A stretch of 64,000 bases of DNA from Sulfidibacter corallicola (GTDB lineage Bacteria > Acidobacteriota > Holophagae > Acanthopleuribacterales > Acanthopleuribacteraceae), in assembly GCF_017498545.1 (NCBI RefSeq), contig NZ_CP071793.1, positions 5,853,001 through 5,917,000 of the forward strand, given 5' to 3'. This document shows, one piece after another, positions 1-8,060 of this stretch (position 1 is the stretch's first letter; each line of letters starts with the position of its first letter). The position numbers were made by a program, and so were the translations under genes. A model generated the notes under the pieces. That model made no database searches. It was not told where the DNA came from and saw only the letters and a program-made list of their open reading frames with translations.

Positions 1-1091
1 TTGGGAAAGTAGAGACGGATCCTGCGTAATCGCATGGAGATGAAATAGAGAATCATGCTGAAGACGACCGGGTAGATGATGCCCGCTTCGCAGGCCATTT
101 TCAGCCACACGTTGTGAATCGTCTGGTATTCGAACCCGAAGCGACGCAGATCCACCTGACCGAAGCCGTAACCCGTGAGCGGGCGATCGAGCAGCAGTTC
201 GAACCCGAGAATGTACCCGTCGACCCGTCCGGAAGAAAACTTGGAGACGTTGTCCATCGTGATCGTGTCGGAGCGCAGGCGGTGTAGTTTGAAGTGTTGC
301 TCGTATTTATCGCTCAGCGTGACGCCCAAGCTCAAAATGACCAGAAGGGTCATGGCGCCGAACCATTTGTTGACGATCCGCGAGGCGAACACGATCACAG
401 TGAACAGCCCCACGAGCATGCCGGTGCGTCCACCGGTCAGAAGAATGGTACCCAGGATGTTCATGCTCATCAGCGTGGCCATGAAATAGAAGCGAAAGCG
501 CGGGGAGCCCTGGGGCGTCTGTGAGGCGCGCCAGAAAATGCAGGCCAGCGCAATCGGGTAGAACAGGCTCACGCCGTTGCACCAGCCGGTCCTGGCGTAG
601 GCGAACCCCACCATGGAAGGTGCCAAGCCGCCATGGGGCATCGGGGCGGTCCAGTTGGGGAAGCCGGTAAAGTACGATTGTATGGTGATAAACGAGAGAA
701 TGGTGATGATGCAGGCCCCGCGCCAGAAGATCTGGATGCAATCATGGCGCGACCTGCCGAGATTGTAGAAGGTCCATACGAAGACGAAGGGTAAGGCCGA
801 ATCCAACAACCAGCGCATCCCGCTATCCGCCGTGCCTTGAACCACACCCGGAATCGCGCTGATCATGAAGAGCATCATGCCCAAGGGCCCCAGCAGGCCG
901 CCGATCAGGAAAAAATTCTTGAAGCGCACCGAAGTGTGCACGACGACGATCAGAACGCCCACCGTCACGAGCATGAACTTGAACAGGTAGACGTGACCTG
1001 GTGCAAAGTTGCCAAACCAGAAAACAGGTGCGGTGCCCAGATATATGGAAAAGATCCAGCTAATGATTTGATCTACGGGGTTTTGCTTCAT
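1..1091 (-). CDS. O-antigen ligase/polymerase-like membrane protein (C-terminus cut by window edge)
   Basis: Translating the minus strand from the ATG at 1091 gives an uninterrupted frame of at least 363 codons that runs off position 1, so the C-terminus is missing. The protein is strongly hydrophobic with many predicted membrane segments. It ends in a stretch typical of the Wzy_C/WaaL family: a GYGFGQVD-like segment, then an IHNVWLKMACEAGI segment with the conserved His-Asn. Family members polymerise O-antigen units or ligate glycan onto lipid A core in the inner membrane. The glycan genes that follow support this role. Ligase, polymerase and exopolysaccharide polymerase cannot be told apart from sequence alone. 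Confidence 0.75.
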   Translation of the reverse strand, partial: MKQNPVDQIISWIFSIYLGTAPVFWFGNFAPGHVYLFKFMLVTVGVLIVVVHTSVRFKNFFLIGGLLGPLGMMLFMISAIPGVVQGTADSGMRWLLDSALPFVFVWTFYNLGRSRHDCIQIFWRGACIITILSFITIQSYFTGFPNWTAPMPHGGLAPSMVGFAYARTGWCNGVSLFYPIALACIFWRASQTPQGSPRFRFYFMATLMSMNILGTILLTGGRTGMLVGLFTVIVFASRIVNKWFGAMTLLVILSLGVTLSDKYEQHFKLHRLRSDTITMDNVSKFSSGRVDGYILGFELLLDRPLTGYGFGQVDLRRFGFEYQTIHNVWLKMACEAGIIYPVVFSMILYFISMRLRRIRLYFP

Positions 1092-1505
1092 GCGTGAGTA
1101 CTTTCGGGCGCCCGGCAACTTTGGGCTTTCCGGTGCGACACCGGAAATGGACTTTGTCGTGAGGGCTCCATAGGTCAGCGAAAAGGTTCTCCTATCTTAG
1201 CACCGAACTACGGGTTGAACAGCCCGACTTGGTTTCGATGTTCCCGAACCGATCCCAATCGAGGCGACCGCCGAAGTTCGATCCCCGATAGCGGAAGTGG
1301 GTTGATCGAGGTAGATGTGCCCGCGGGGATCAACTGAACGTCGGGGAAAGGCCCCAATTTAATCTGTCTGGGTCGTGTTGAGATTGTAAGTGGCGTGAAT
1401 CGAGTCTGTTACTTGAAGTCGCCTGCACAACTCACGCAGTTCAGGTATAATCTGCCGTTCCCTTTTCAAAACAAATCTCATTTCTCGAAACCAGGATTGA
1501 CTGGC
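1092..1505. other. intergenic region between divergent glycan genes
   Basis: These 414 bases separate the minus-strand ligase from the plus-strand methyltransferase and should hold both promoters. I see no convincing coding frame, hairpin terminator or clear promoter consensus in it. Confidence 0.5.
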
Positions 1506-2273
1506 ATGAAGACACAGATCGGCGAAAAAAATCCATTCGGGACAAATCGTTACGGATTTTTATGGGAGGTCCTGAACCGAGAGGAAAAGGGCTGCCACCT
1601 GGATTTCGGTGCCTACGATGGAACCGTGATCAAGAAACTGGCCGAAACGGGCGTGATCGAGAAGGGGGTCGGCGTCGATCTCAACAAGGAGGTCGTCTCG
1701 CTTTCCGAATCCGGCATGCCGGAAAACACCTCCCTGAAATTGATCGCCGCTGGAAAACCGCTTCCCTTCGACGACGATACTTTCGATTCGGTCAGCATCC
1801 TGGATGTCATCGAACACATCCACGACCAGGAATCGATTTTGAAAGAGCTGTATCGGGTGTTGAAGCCCAATGGCCTGTTCATCATCACGGTGCCCCAAAA
1901 GCATTTGTTCTCTTTTCTGGATCTGGGCAATTTGAAGTTCCGCTTCCCCCGCCTCCATCGCCACTACTACGTCAAGAAATATGGGTTCGAGGCCTACAAG
2001 CATCGCTATGTCGATTGTGCCAACGGCCTTTTCGGCGATATCGAGAAAGAAAAAATGTGGCACCAGCATTTTTCGCCACGAGAATTGGGTGATTTGTTGG
2101 CGAACTGTGGTTTCAAGGTCGTATCCTTCGACGGCGCCGGCTTTTTCTTCCGACCCATGCGCGCGCTCGGATACGCGCTGCCCCGTTCCATCAAAGGATG
2201 GTTCCGGGGGTTCGTGCGGGTGGACGAGAAGGCGTTCGCCAAGTGCCACCTGTTTTGCCTCGCGGCCAAGTAA
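1506..2273 (+). CDS. class I SAM-dependent methyltransferase
   Basis: A 255-residue protein with a Methyltransf_11 fold: a glycine-poor motif I (HLDFGAYDG), an acidic GVDLN end of strand 2, the DSVSILDVIEHI motif typical of glycan and lipid methyltransferases, and the LYRVLKPNGLFIITVP motif. The ATG at 1506 is chosen over an in-frame start at 1395 because it follows an AGGA and the upstream residues look unstructured. The stop codon TAA lies next to the ATP-grasp gene. The substrate is unknown; the position among glycan genes suggests methylation of a sugar or glycan end group. Confidence 0.8.
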   Translation: MKTQIGEKNPFGTNRYGFLWEVLNREEKGCHLDFGAYDGTVIKKLAETGVIEKGVGVDLNKEVVSLSESGMPENTSLKLIAAGKPLPFDDDTFDSVSILDVIEHIHDQESILKELYRVLKPNGLFIITVPQKHLFSFLDLGNLKFRFPRLHRHYYVKKYGFEAYKHRYVDCANGLFGDIEKEKMWHQHFSPRELGDLLANCGFKVVSFDGAGFFFRPMRALGYALPRSIKGWFRGFVRVDEKAFAKCHLFCLAAK

Positions 2274-2290
2274 TGCTGAAAGAGGATCAC

Positions 2291-3265
2291 ATGGAGAACT
2301 GCAATATCTTGTTCACGAGTGTCGGCCGACGGGTTTCCCTGGTGAAAGGGTTCCGCGCCGCCCTGGAGCGCATGGACGTGAAAGGTACCTTGTTCGGTGC
2401 AGACCTGAAGACCAATGCGCCGGGCCTGTTCGTCGCGGACGAAAGGGTGGCGGTGCCGCGCTGCAACGATCCCGAATACATTCCCGCGCTTCTCCGGTTG
2501 TGTCGCGAGCGCGAGATTCGCCTGCTGATTCCGTTGATCGATCCCGAACTGCCGGTGTTGGCGGAAACCCGCGCCTCGTTTCAGGAGATCGGTACCACGG
2601 CTTTGGTGTCGGGACCGGAAACGGTGGCGATTTGCCGCGATAAGCGCGATACGGGGGCCTTTTTCGAAAAGGCCGGTGTGTTGACGCCCGTCATTTTCGA
2701 CATCGACGAGGTGTTGGCCTCGGATAGCCCATCCTTTCCCTACCTGTTGAAGCCCGCCGACGGGAGTTGCAGCCAGGGGGTCACCGTCATTCGCAACAAG
2801 CGGGAACTGGCATTTTTCCGGGAGTACGTGCCCAATGCGATTCTGCAGGAATTGCTCGTGGGTAAGGAATACACGATGGACGTGTTCACCGACCTCGAAG
2901 GTGGGGTTCATTGTGTGGTGCCGCGTTGGCGCATCGAAACCCGTGCGGGCGAAGTGAGCAAAGGTCGAACGACCAAAGACGTTTCCGTCATGGAGGCGTG
3001 TAAAAAAGTGGTCGAGGCCCTACCCGATGCCAGAGGTTGTATCACGGTTCAGTGTTTCGTCGACAGAGATGGCGTCATCAAATTTACCGAGGTCAATCCC
3101 CGCTTCGGCGGTGGGGCACCCTTGGCGATCCAGGCCGGTGCCGCCATGCCTCGATGGTCGATCGAGCTTTCCCTGGGACGCCGCCTCGGCTCCTATTTCG
3201 ATGGCTGGCAGGATGGCCTGACCATGCTCCGTTACGACGATGCCGTCTTTGTCGAGGACTTGTAG
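2291..3265 (+). CDS. ATP-grasp protein (CarB/PylC-like)
   Basis: A 324-residue protein. The N-terminus (NILFTSVGRR) matches the pre-ATP-grasp domain of PylC/carbamoyl-phosphate-synthase-like ligases. The centre has the ATP-grasp core (PYLLKPADGSCSQGV, then QELLVGKEYTMDVF), and FTEVNPRFGGGAP near the C-terminus carries the metal-binding Glu and Asn. Such enzymes ligate a carboxylate to an amine through an acyl phosphate. The ATG at 2291 follows AGAGGA at good spacing; an ATG overlapping the previous stop at 2273 is possible. The HAD gene starts on the base after this stop, a pairing seen in surface-glycan loci. Substrates are unknown. Confidence 0.75.
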   Translation: MENCNILFTSVGRRVSLVKGFRAALERMDVKGTLFGADLKTNAPGLFVADERVAVPRCNDPEYIPALLRLCREREIRLLIPLIDPELPVLAETRASFQEIGTTALVSGPETVAICRDKRDTGAFFEKAGVLTPVIFDIDEVLASDSPSFPYLLKPADGSCSQGVTVIRNKRELAFFREYVPNAILQELLVGKEYTMDVFTDLEGGVHCVVPRWRIETRAGEVSKGRTTKDVSVMEACKKVVEALPDARGCITVQCFVDRDGVIKFTEVNPRFGGGAPLAIQAGAAMPRWSIELSLGRRLGSYFDGWQDGLTMLRYDDAVFVEDL

Positions 3266-3931
3266 ATGGAACGTGTCCTGGTTTTCGATTTGGACGATAC
3301 CCTGTATCCGGAGCGGGATTTCGTCAAAAGTGGTTTCGGTGCCGTCGATGCCTGGCTGCATGAGCATCGGGGCGGGCCCGATTTTTTTGAGCCTGCCTGG
3401 CGATTGTTCGAGCGGGGTGAGCGCGGCACCATATTCAACCAGGTCCTCGATGCTCGTGGCGTGGATTACGATCGAGCCTTCATACGACAGTTGGTCGAGG
3501 TCTATCGCTCGCACCGACCTGACATCCAGCTTCATCCGGATGGGGCCGCCGCCCTCGAACGGCTTGGGAGAACCCATGTCCTCGGCTTGATTACCGACGG
3601 TTTTCTGGAAACGCAGCGGAACAAGGTGGCGGCCTTGGGGATCGAGCCGGTCTTTCGCTGCATCGTCTATTCGGACGAGGGCGGGCGTGAGGCTTGGAAG
3701 CCCAGTCAGATCCCTTACAGACGCATCATGGACGGTTGCGAGGTGACCGGCGAAAGATGCATCTACGTCGGCGACAACCCCACCAAAGATTTCGTCACCG
3801 CCAAAAAGCTGGGATGGCTGACGATCCAGATCCTACGGTCGGATGGCGAGTACCGAAACCTGGATGTGGCGCCGGAATTTCGAGCCCACCACCGGATCGA
3901 ATCCCTGGACCGATTGGACGTTTTGCTCTGA
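3266..3931 (+). CDS. HAD-superfamily hydrolase
   Basis: 221 residues. Motif I is VFDLDDTLYP near the N-terminus, with the nucleophilic and acid/base aspartates. Motif II is the threonine in LGLITDG, the motif III lysine lies in EAWKPSQIP, and motif IV is YVGDNPTKDF. This is a complete phosphatase active site with a C1 cap, as in the HAD-IA family. The start abuts the ATP-grasp stop codon without a gap, so the two are probably co-translated. A phosphosugar or phospho-intermediate is a likely substrate given the neighbours, but this is inferred. Confidence 0.82.
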   Translation: MERVLVFDLDDTLYPERDFVKSGFGAVDAWLHEHRGGPDFFEPAWRLFERGERGTIFNQVLDARGVDYDRAFIRQLVEVYRSHRPDIQLHPDGAAALERLGRTHVLGLITDGFLETQRNKVAALGIEPVFRCIVYSDEGGREAWKPSQIPYRRIMDGCEVTGERCIYVGDNPTKDFVTAKKLGWLTIQILRSDGEYRNLDVAPEFRAHHRIESLDRLDVLL

Positions 3932-3940
3932 AAAGAGGCC

Positions 3941-5080
3941 CTATTCCGCGATGATGCCTTTATCCATGCGTACGGCTTCGAATGCCTGGATGAAGTTCTC
4001 GACCATGTTGTTGATGTTGTACTTCGTGTCCACCACCCGGCGCGCCGCCTGGGACATCGCGGCCTGTTTCTGTCGGTCGCTGAGCAGTTCGATGAGGCAA
4101 CGGGCGAGGTCCTCGGGATCCCGTTCCTTGAAGAGCAGGCTGTTTTCACCCTCGATCAGGGCCTCGGCCTCGGTGCTGTGATTGGTGCGGTTGTCGTGGG
4201 TGACGACCGGAAGGCTGCAGGTCAAGGCGTGAACGCCACTCAGGCCGATGTTGCCTGGATAGACGAACGCCTCTGCCACCCGAAACCAGGGAACCAGTTT
4301 CTCCTGATCGAAAATGGCGCCTTTGAAATGAACGAAATCTTCGAGGTTCAGCTCTTTACAGCGGTTCTTGAAGGTTTCGCGCTCTTCGCCGTCACCGATG
4401 ACCACCAGCCGTGTATTCGGGTGTTTTTCCAATATGGCGGGCATCGCCGTGAGCATTTCGTTCAGGCGGCTCTTCATGGTGAGTCGGCCGCAAAACAGCA
4501 GGATTCGATGGTCGGCGAGACCTTCCTCCCCGCGAAAGGCGACCAATCGTTCCGGGCTCCATTTCTGGAGGTGCTGGTCGACCGTTTCGGTGTCGATGCT
4601 GTTGTCGGCGGCGTAGAGCTTTTCGGTAATCAACCCCATGTTGCGGAACGTCTCGATGTCCTGCCGGTTGTAAAACATGACCGCATCGACCCGACGCATG
4701 AATTTGCAGCGCACCCGGTGGCGGAACTGGGTGGTTCCGGGCATGGATCCGATGCCCCACCAGATGACACAGACCCCTTTTCGTCGGGCTTGGTAAATCA
4801 GCAGGATGTTGCTGATACATCTCGGGTTACCCATCAAAACCAAGATATCGCCGCGCTGCAGATCGTCCAGCAGGTTGGTTCGGTACTGCCAGTAAAAGAC
4901 ACCGAAGATGGAATAGGCGGAAAGGGCTTCCGTCGGGAAAGGGTAGGAGGGACTGTTGTGGGGCCAGGTCGGGTCGTAGTAGACCTTGGCGTCGACTCCC
5001 GGTGTCTCGGCAATCTTGCGGTAGAACGCCACGCGGTAATGCGGAATCATGAACTGAATGATCCTTACACGGTAAGTCAA
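3941..5080 (-). CDS. glycosyltransferase family 4 (GT-B)
   Basis: A 379-residue GT-B enzyme. The C-terminal nucleotide-sugar half shows ILLFCGRLTMKSRLNEML, TRLVVIGDGEER and an E-x7-E-like region (GLSGVHALTCSLPVVTHDN) that is typical of group 1 transferases but lacks the first Glu. The N-terminal half is the acceptor domain and has no signal peptide, as expected for a cytoplasmic or membrane-associated enzyme. It faces the HAD gene tail-to-tail with 9 bases between stops. It probably adds a sugar during repeat-unit or capsule assembly; donor and acceptor are unknown. Confidence 0.85.
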   Translation of the reverse strand: MTYRVRIIQFMIPHYRVAFYRKIAETPGVDAKVYYDPTWPHNSPSYPFPTEALSAYSIFGVFYWQYRTNLLDDLQRGDILVLMGNPRCISNILLIYQARRKGVCVIWWGIGSMPGTTQFRHRVRCKFMRRVDAVMFYNRQDIETFRNMGLITEKLYAADNSIDTETVDQHLQKWSPERLVAFRGEEGLADHRILLFCGRLTMKSRLNEMLTAMPAILEKHPNTRLVVIGDGEERETFKNRCKELNLEDFVHFKGAIFDQEKLVPWFRVAEAFVYPGNIGLSGVHALTCSLPVVTHDNRTNHSTEAEALIEGENSLLFKERDPEDLARCLIELLSDRQKQAAMSQAARRVVDTKYNINNMVENFIQAFEAVRMDKGIIAE

Positions 5081-5397
5081 TGCTCACTGCTCCTGATGAT
5101 GTTTCGTTGGGTTGAGTTTGCCGAGAGTTTAGCATAAGGCCGGGCTGACCGGTGTCTCTTGATGTACGTTCCTCTTTTGTGAAGAAAGCATGAGAAATAT
5201 TTGGTTTCAAATTTCAATTTGGGTGCGAATTCCTCTTGTATGTCATATTTTTATGATTTTTTGAAATTTGATGGGCGCGGGATTCTGAGAATCGGTAGTG
5301 AAATATTTTTCGGGCTTCGAGGATGGATCGACACGGTCTGGACTTGCTCGCCTCATTCATCTTATGATGCTTTCCAAATCGAGCCTGGAGCAAAACG
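5081..5397. other. AT-richer divergent intergenic region
   Basis: These 317 bases between the divergent GT4 and sugar-transferase genes are visibly AT-rich compared with the flanks, as promoter regions often are. I see no coding frame or terminator I can support. Confidence 0.5.
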
Positions 5398-6012
5398 ATG
5401 GGTCGCTTTTATTCCCGATTCGGTAAGAGGGCCTTTGACTTGGCGGTCGCCGTCCCCTTTTCCCTTTTTTTTTTGCCGGTGGGTCTTCTGATCTTCGTCC
5501 TGATCAAAATCACCTCGCCCGGGCCCGGGTTTTTCTACCAACAACGCGTGGGAAAGGGCGCCAAGCCCTTTACACTCCTCAAATTTAGGACCATGACCCA
5601 CAAGAATCACGATGCCTCGGTCCAGTTGTTCGGCGGCGAGGCCGAGATTACCTGGCTCGGGCGTTGGTTGCGGCGCTTGAAATTGGACGAAATGCCGCAA
5701 CTGGTGAACGTACTGCGCGGCGACATGACGCTGGTCGGGCCGCGCCCGATGTTGCCGGCCACGGTCGACGAGACCAATGCCAATTGTCGCCGGCGCCTGT
5801 CGGTACTACCTGGCATGACGGGTCAGGCCCAGATTCACGGCAATATCTACCTCACTTGGCCGGAACGCTGGGAGTACGACGCCGACTATGTGAATTCCTG
5901 TTCCCTCTGGCTCGACCTGAAAATCATTGTAGGCACCTTTGCAGTGGTCTTTTTGGGCGAGAAGCGTTTTACCAAACCCATGCCTTCGGCGAAAGGTTCC
6001 CCTCATGAATGA
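5398..6012 (+). CDS. polyprenyl-phosphate sugar-1-phosphate transferase (PglC/WcaJ C-domain type)
   Basis: 204 residues, the size of the minimal monotopic phosphoglycosyl transferases. A KRAFDLAVA start leads into one hydrophobic re-entrant helix, then TSPGPGFFYQQRVG and FTLLKFRTM, the KLDEMPQLVNVLRGDMTLVGPRP block with the catalytic Asp-Glu, and GMTGQAQIHG. It moves a sugar-1-phosphate from UDP-sugar to undecaprenyl phosphate, starting glycan synthesis at the inner membrane. A GGAG lies before the ATG. The next gene starts 8 bases inside this one, so deacetylase/formyltransferase expression is coupled to it. Confidence 0.88.
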   Translation: MGRFYSRFGKRAFDLAVAVPFSLFFLPVGLLIFVLIKITSPGPGFFYQQRVGKGAKPFTLLKFRTMTHKNHDASVQLFGGEAEITWLGRWLRRLKLDEMPQLVNVLRGDMTLVGPRPMLPATVDETNANCRRRLSVLPGMTGQAQIHGNIYLTWPERWEYDADYVNSCSLWLDLKIIVGTFAVVFLGEKRFTKPMPSAKGSPHE

Positions 6013-7057
6013 TGTAACAGTGCCTTGCCCGCCGCGCGTCGTCCTGGCCGGCAGCGTGACGAGTTCTCTGAGAACGCTTCAGGGCCTGGTTCGGCACCAT
6101 CTGGCCCCGGTCGGGGTTTTGGGTGTCAACGTGGACCGCTCCCAAAAAATCAGCGGCTTCGTGGATTTGGAGCGGGCTGCCGAAGAACTTGGGATTCCCT
6201 ATCTGGGGTTCGATCGCATCAACGACCGGGCCGTCATCGATCAAGTACGGGCTTGGCGGCCGGACCTGTTGTTCGTGGTCGGTCTCTCCCAAATGGTGCA
6301 GGAAGAGTTGATGGGGATTGCCACTGTGGGCAATGTCGGCTTTCATCCCACCCACCTGCCGCTCGGACGGGGACGGGCCCCTCTCGCTTGGATCACTCAC
6401 GACCTGGGACCGGGCGCCGCCAGCTTTTTCCTGATGGATGAAGGGGTCGACTCGGGGCCGATCCTCGCGCAGGAACCCTACGAGGTGGGCCCGAGAGATA
6501 TCGCGGACCAGGTCAACGACAGGACCCTTGCGGCCATCGATCGCGCTTTGGACCGCTGGTTGCCCGAGCTGGCTGGTGGCCATTGGCGTCCGGCTCCGCA
6601 AAACCACGCCAAAGCTACCTACACCGGAATTCGCCGCCCCGAAGATGGCTGTATCGATTGGCAGGCATCCGCGCGGGATATCGATGCCCTGATTCGGGCG
6701 GCCTCGCGCCCTCATCCCGGCGCCTACACGTACGTGGGCGGCCGGAAGCTGTTGATTTGGAACTGCGCTCCCGCCGAGGGGCTTCCCTATCGGGGCATAC
6801 CGGGACGTCTGCTTCTTTGGGACGACGACCGTGGCTGGCTCGTCCAAACGGGTCATGGACTTCTTTGGCTCACCGAATTCGAGTTCGATGTCGAGGCGGA
6901 GGACGCCAAGGAGCCCCAGCTTCGCGTGGGCCGGAAGCTGGGTTATGCGGCGCAGGATGAAATCCATCGGCTTCGGCGACAAAATACCAAACTCAAGAAA
7001 CAACTGCTCGATCTCGAACAGCGAATCCAGACCCTGGAAGAAGGAGGAACTCGATGA
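6005..7057 (+). CDS. formyltransferase-family protein with C-terminal coiled coil (probable sugar N-formyltransferase)
   Basis: 350 residues. Residues 10-200 form a formyl_trans_N-like domain with HPTHLP at 114-119, GRGRAP at 121-126 and MDEGVDSGPIL at 144-154, which contains the catalytic Asp. The usual N-x-H reads G-F-H here, with an Asn at 110. The central and C-terminal part resembles the accessory domain of Met-tRNA formyltransferase. Residues of about 315-345 are a heptad-rich coiled coil. The ATG at 6005 overlaps the sugar transferase by 8 bases. Context favours formylation of an amino sugar rather than fMet-tRNA, which is inference. Confidence 0.75.
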   Translation: MNDVTVPCPPRVVLAGSVTSSLRTLQGLVRHHLAPVGVLGVNVDRSQKISGFVDLERAAEELGIPYLGFDRINDRAVIDQVRAWRPDLLFVVGLSQMVQEELMGIATVGNVGFHPTHLPLGRGRAPLAWITHDLGPGAASFFLMDEGVDSGPILAQEPYEVGPRDIADQVNDRTLAAIDRALDRWLPELAGGHWRPAPQNHAKATYTGIRRPEDGCIDWQASARDIDALIRAASRPHPGAYTYVGGRKLLIWNCAPAEGLPYRGIPGRLLLWDDDRGWLVQTGHGLLWLTEFEFDVEAEDAKEPQLRVGRKLGYAAQDEIHRLRRQNTKLKKQLLDLEQRIQTLEEGGTR

Positions 7058-7719
7058 AGGTACTCGTCATCGCGCCCCATCCCGACGATGAAGTGCTTGG
7101 ATGCGGCGGCGTCATGGCACGCCATGTGGCGAACGGCGACGATGTTTTCGTCCTGCTTGCCACTCGTGGTGCCCCGGAATTTTTCTCCGACGAGCAGGTC
7201 GAGAGCACGCGCCGCGAGATGCTCGAGGCACATCGGACCCTGGGGGTGACCGAAACCCGTTTTCTGGAGTTCCCCGCGCCGAAACTGGATACGGTGGCCG
7301 GTTGTACTATTGCCGATGCCGTGGGCAAGGTGATCGCCGAAATCCGTCCCCAAACCGTGTACCTACCTTTTCCGGGTGATATTCACAAGGATCACCAGGT
7401 GGTTCATGAAGCGGCGATGGTCGCTTGTCGACCCGTCTACGACCACCGTCCCGAAACCATCCTTTGCTACGAAACCCTATCCGAAACGGAATGGGCGTCA
7501 CCGATTGGAAACATGGGGTTTCTGCCGACCTATTTCGTCGATATCGACCGCTTCCTGCCAAAAAAACTGGAAGCCATGCAGTGTTTCGCCAGTCAATTGC
7601 GTGATTTTCCGAACCCCAGGTCCTTGGGGGCCATCGAACATTTGGCCAGGTTTCGCGGAGCCTCGGTCAATCTGGCCGCCGCGGAGGCGTTCGTGCCCGT
7701 GCGTCAAATCGTTCCCTGA
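7054..7719 (+). CDS. PIG-L family deacetylase
   Basis: 221 residues. The metal-binding HPDDE motif is at 9-13, followed by LGCGG. A second metal histidine lies in DIHKDH near residues 110-114, giving the zinc site of the LmbE/PIG-L fold. Family members remove acetyl from N-acetylglucosamine-type sugars or related amides. The start ATGA overlaps the formyltransferase stop, so the two are translationally coupled. Together they suggest deacetylation of an N-acetyl sugar followed by N-formylation. The substrate level (nucleotide sugar, lipid-linked sugar or glycan) is unknown. Confidence 0.85.
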   Translation: MKVLVIAPHPDDEVLGCGGVMARHVANGDDVFVLLATRGAPEFFSDEQVESTRREMLEAHRTLGVTETRFLEFPAPKLDTVAGCTIADAVGKVIAEIRPQTVYLPFPGDIHKDHQVVHEAAMVACRPVYDHRPETILCYETLSETEWASPIGNMGFLPTYFVDIDRFLPKKLEAMQCFASQLRDFPNPRSLGAIEHLARFRGASVNLAAAEAFVPVRQIVP

Positions 7720-8060
7720 TTGGCGGCGGAATGCCGGGCGATTGGAGGCGTCGCGACCCGCGATCGCCGTGAATGTGGGCGTTTCGCTCGGGCAAATGCC
7801 TCCCCTGTCTTCGCTTGAGTTATAATCGGTTCTTTCTGGAGCCAGGGGCAAGGACCGCACCTCTTCGAGCGAGATGCGGCGAGGATGCGGACGGGACGAG
7901 TTGCGCTGCTTTTCGGTCGTGCCCGATCGTTTGTGCTTGATTCGAGGGCTGCTCACTCGGTTCAGATGTAATCGCTTCTGGGATTCTTTTCACCGCTCCG
8001 GACACATGGTACCGCCGGCGCAAGGTTTGGGATTCGTCGGACCCCTCGCAGGGGAGCCCG
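7720..8060. other. intergenic region before flippase
   Basis: 341 bases between the deacetylase and the GTG-started flippase. The DNA stays GC-rich, but I see no protein-like frame and no terminator with a T-tract. Confidence 0.4.

Noticed and set aside
307..847. Frames of 144 and 92 codons on the minus strand at the left edge.
   Set aside because: The open frame from 1091 to the edge has membrane helices and a ligase motif, so these are shadows in other phases.
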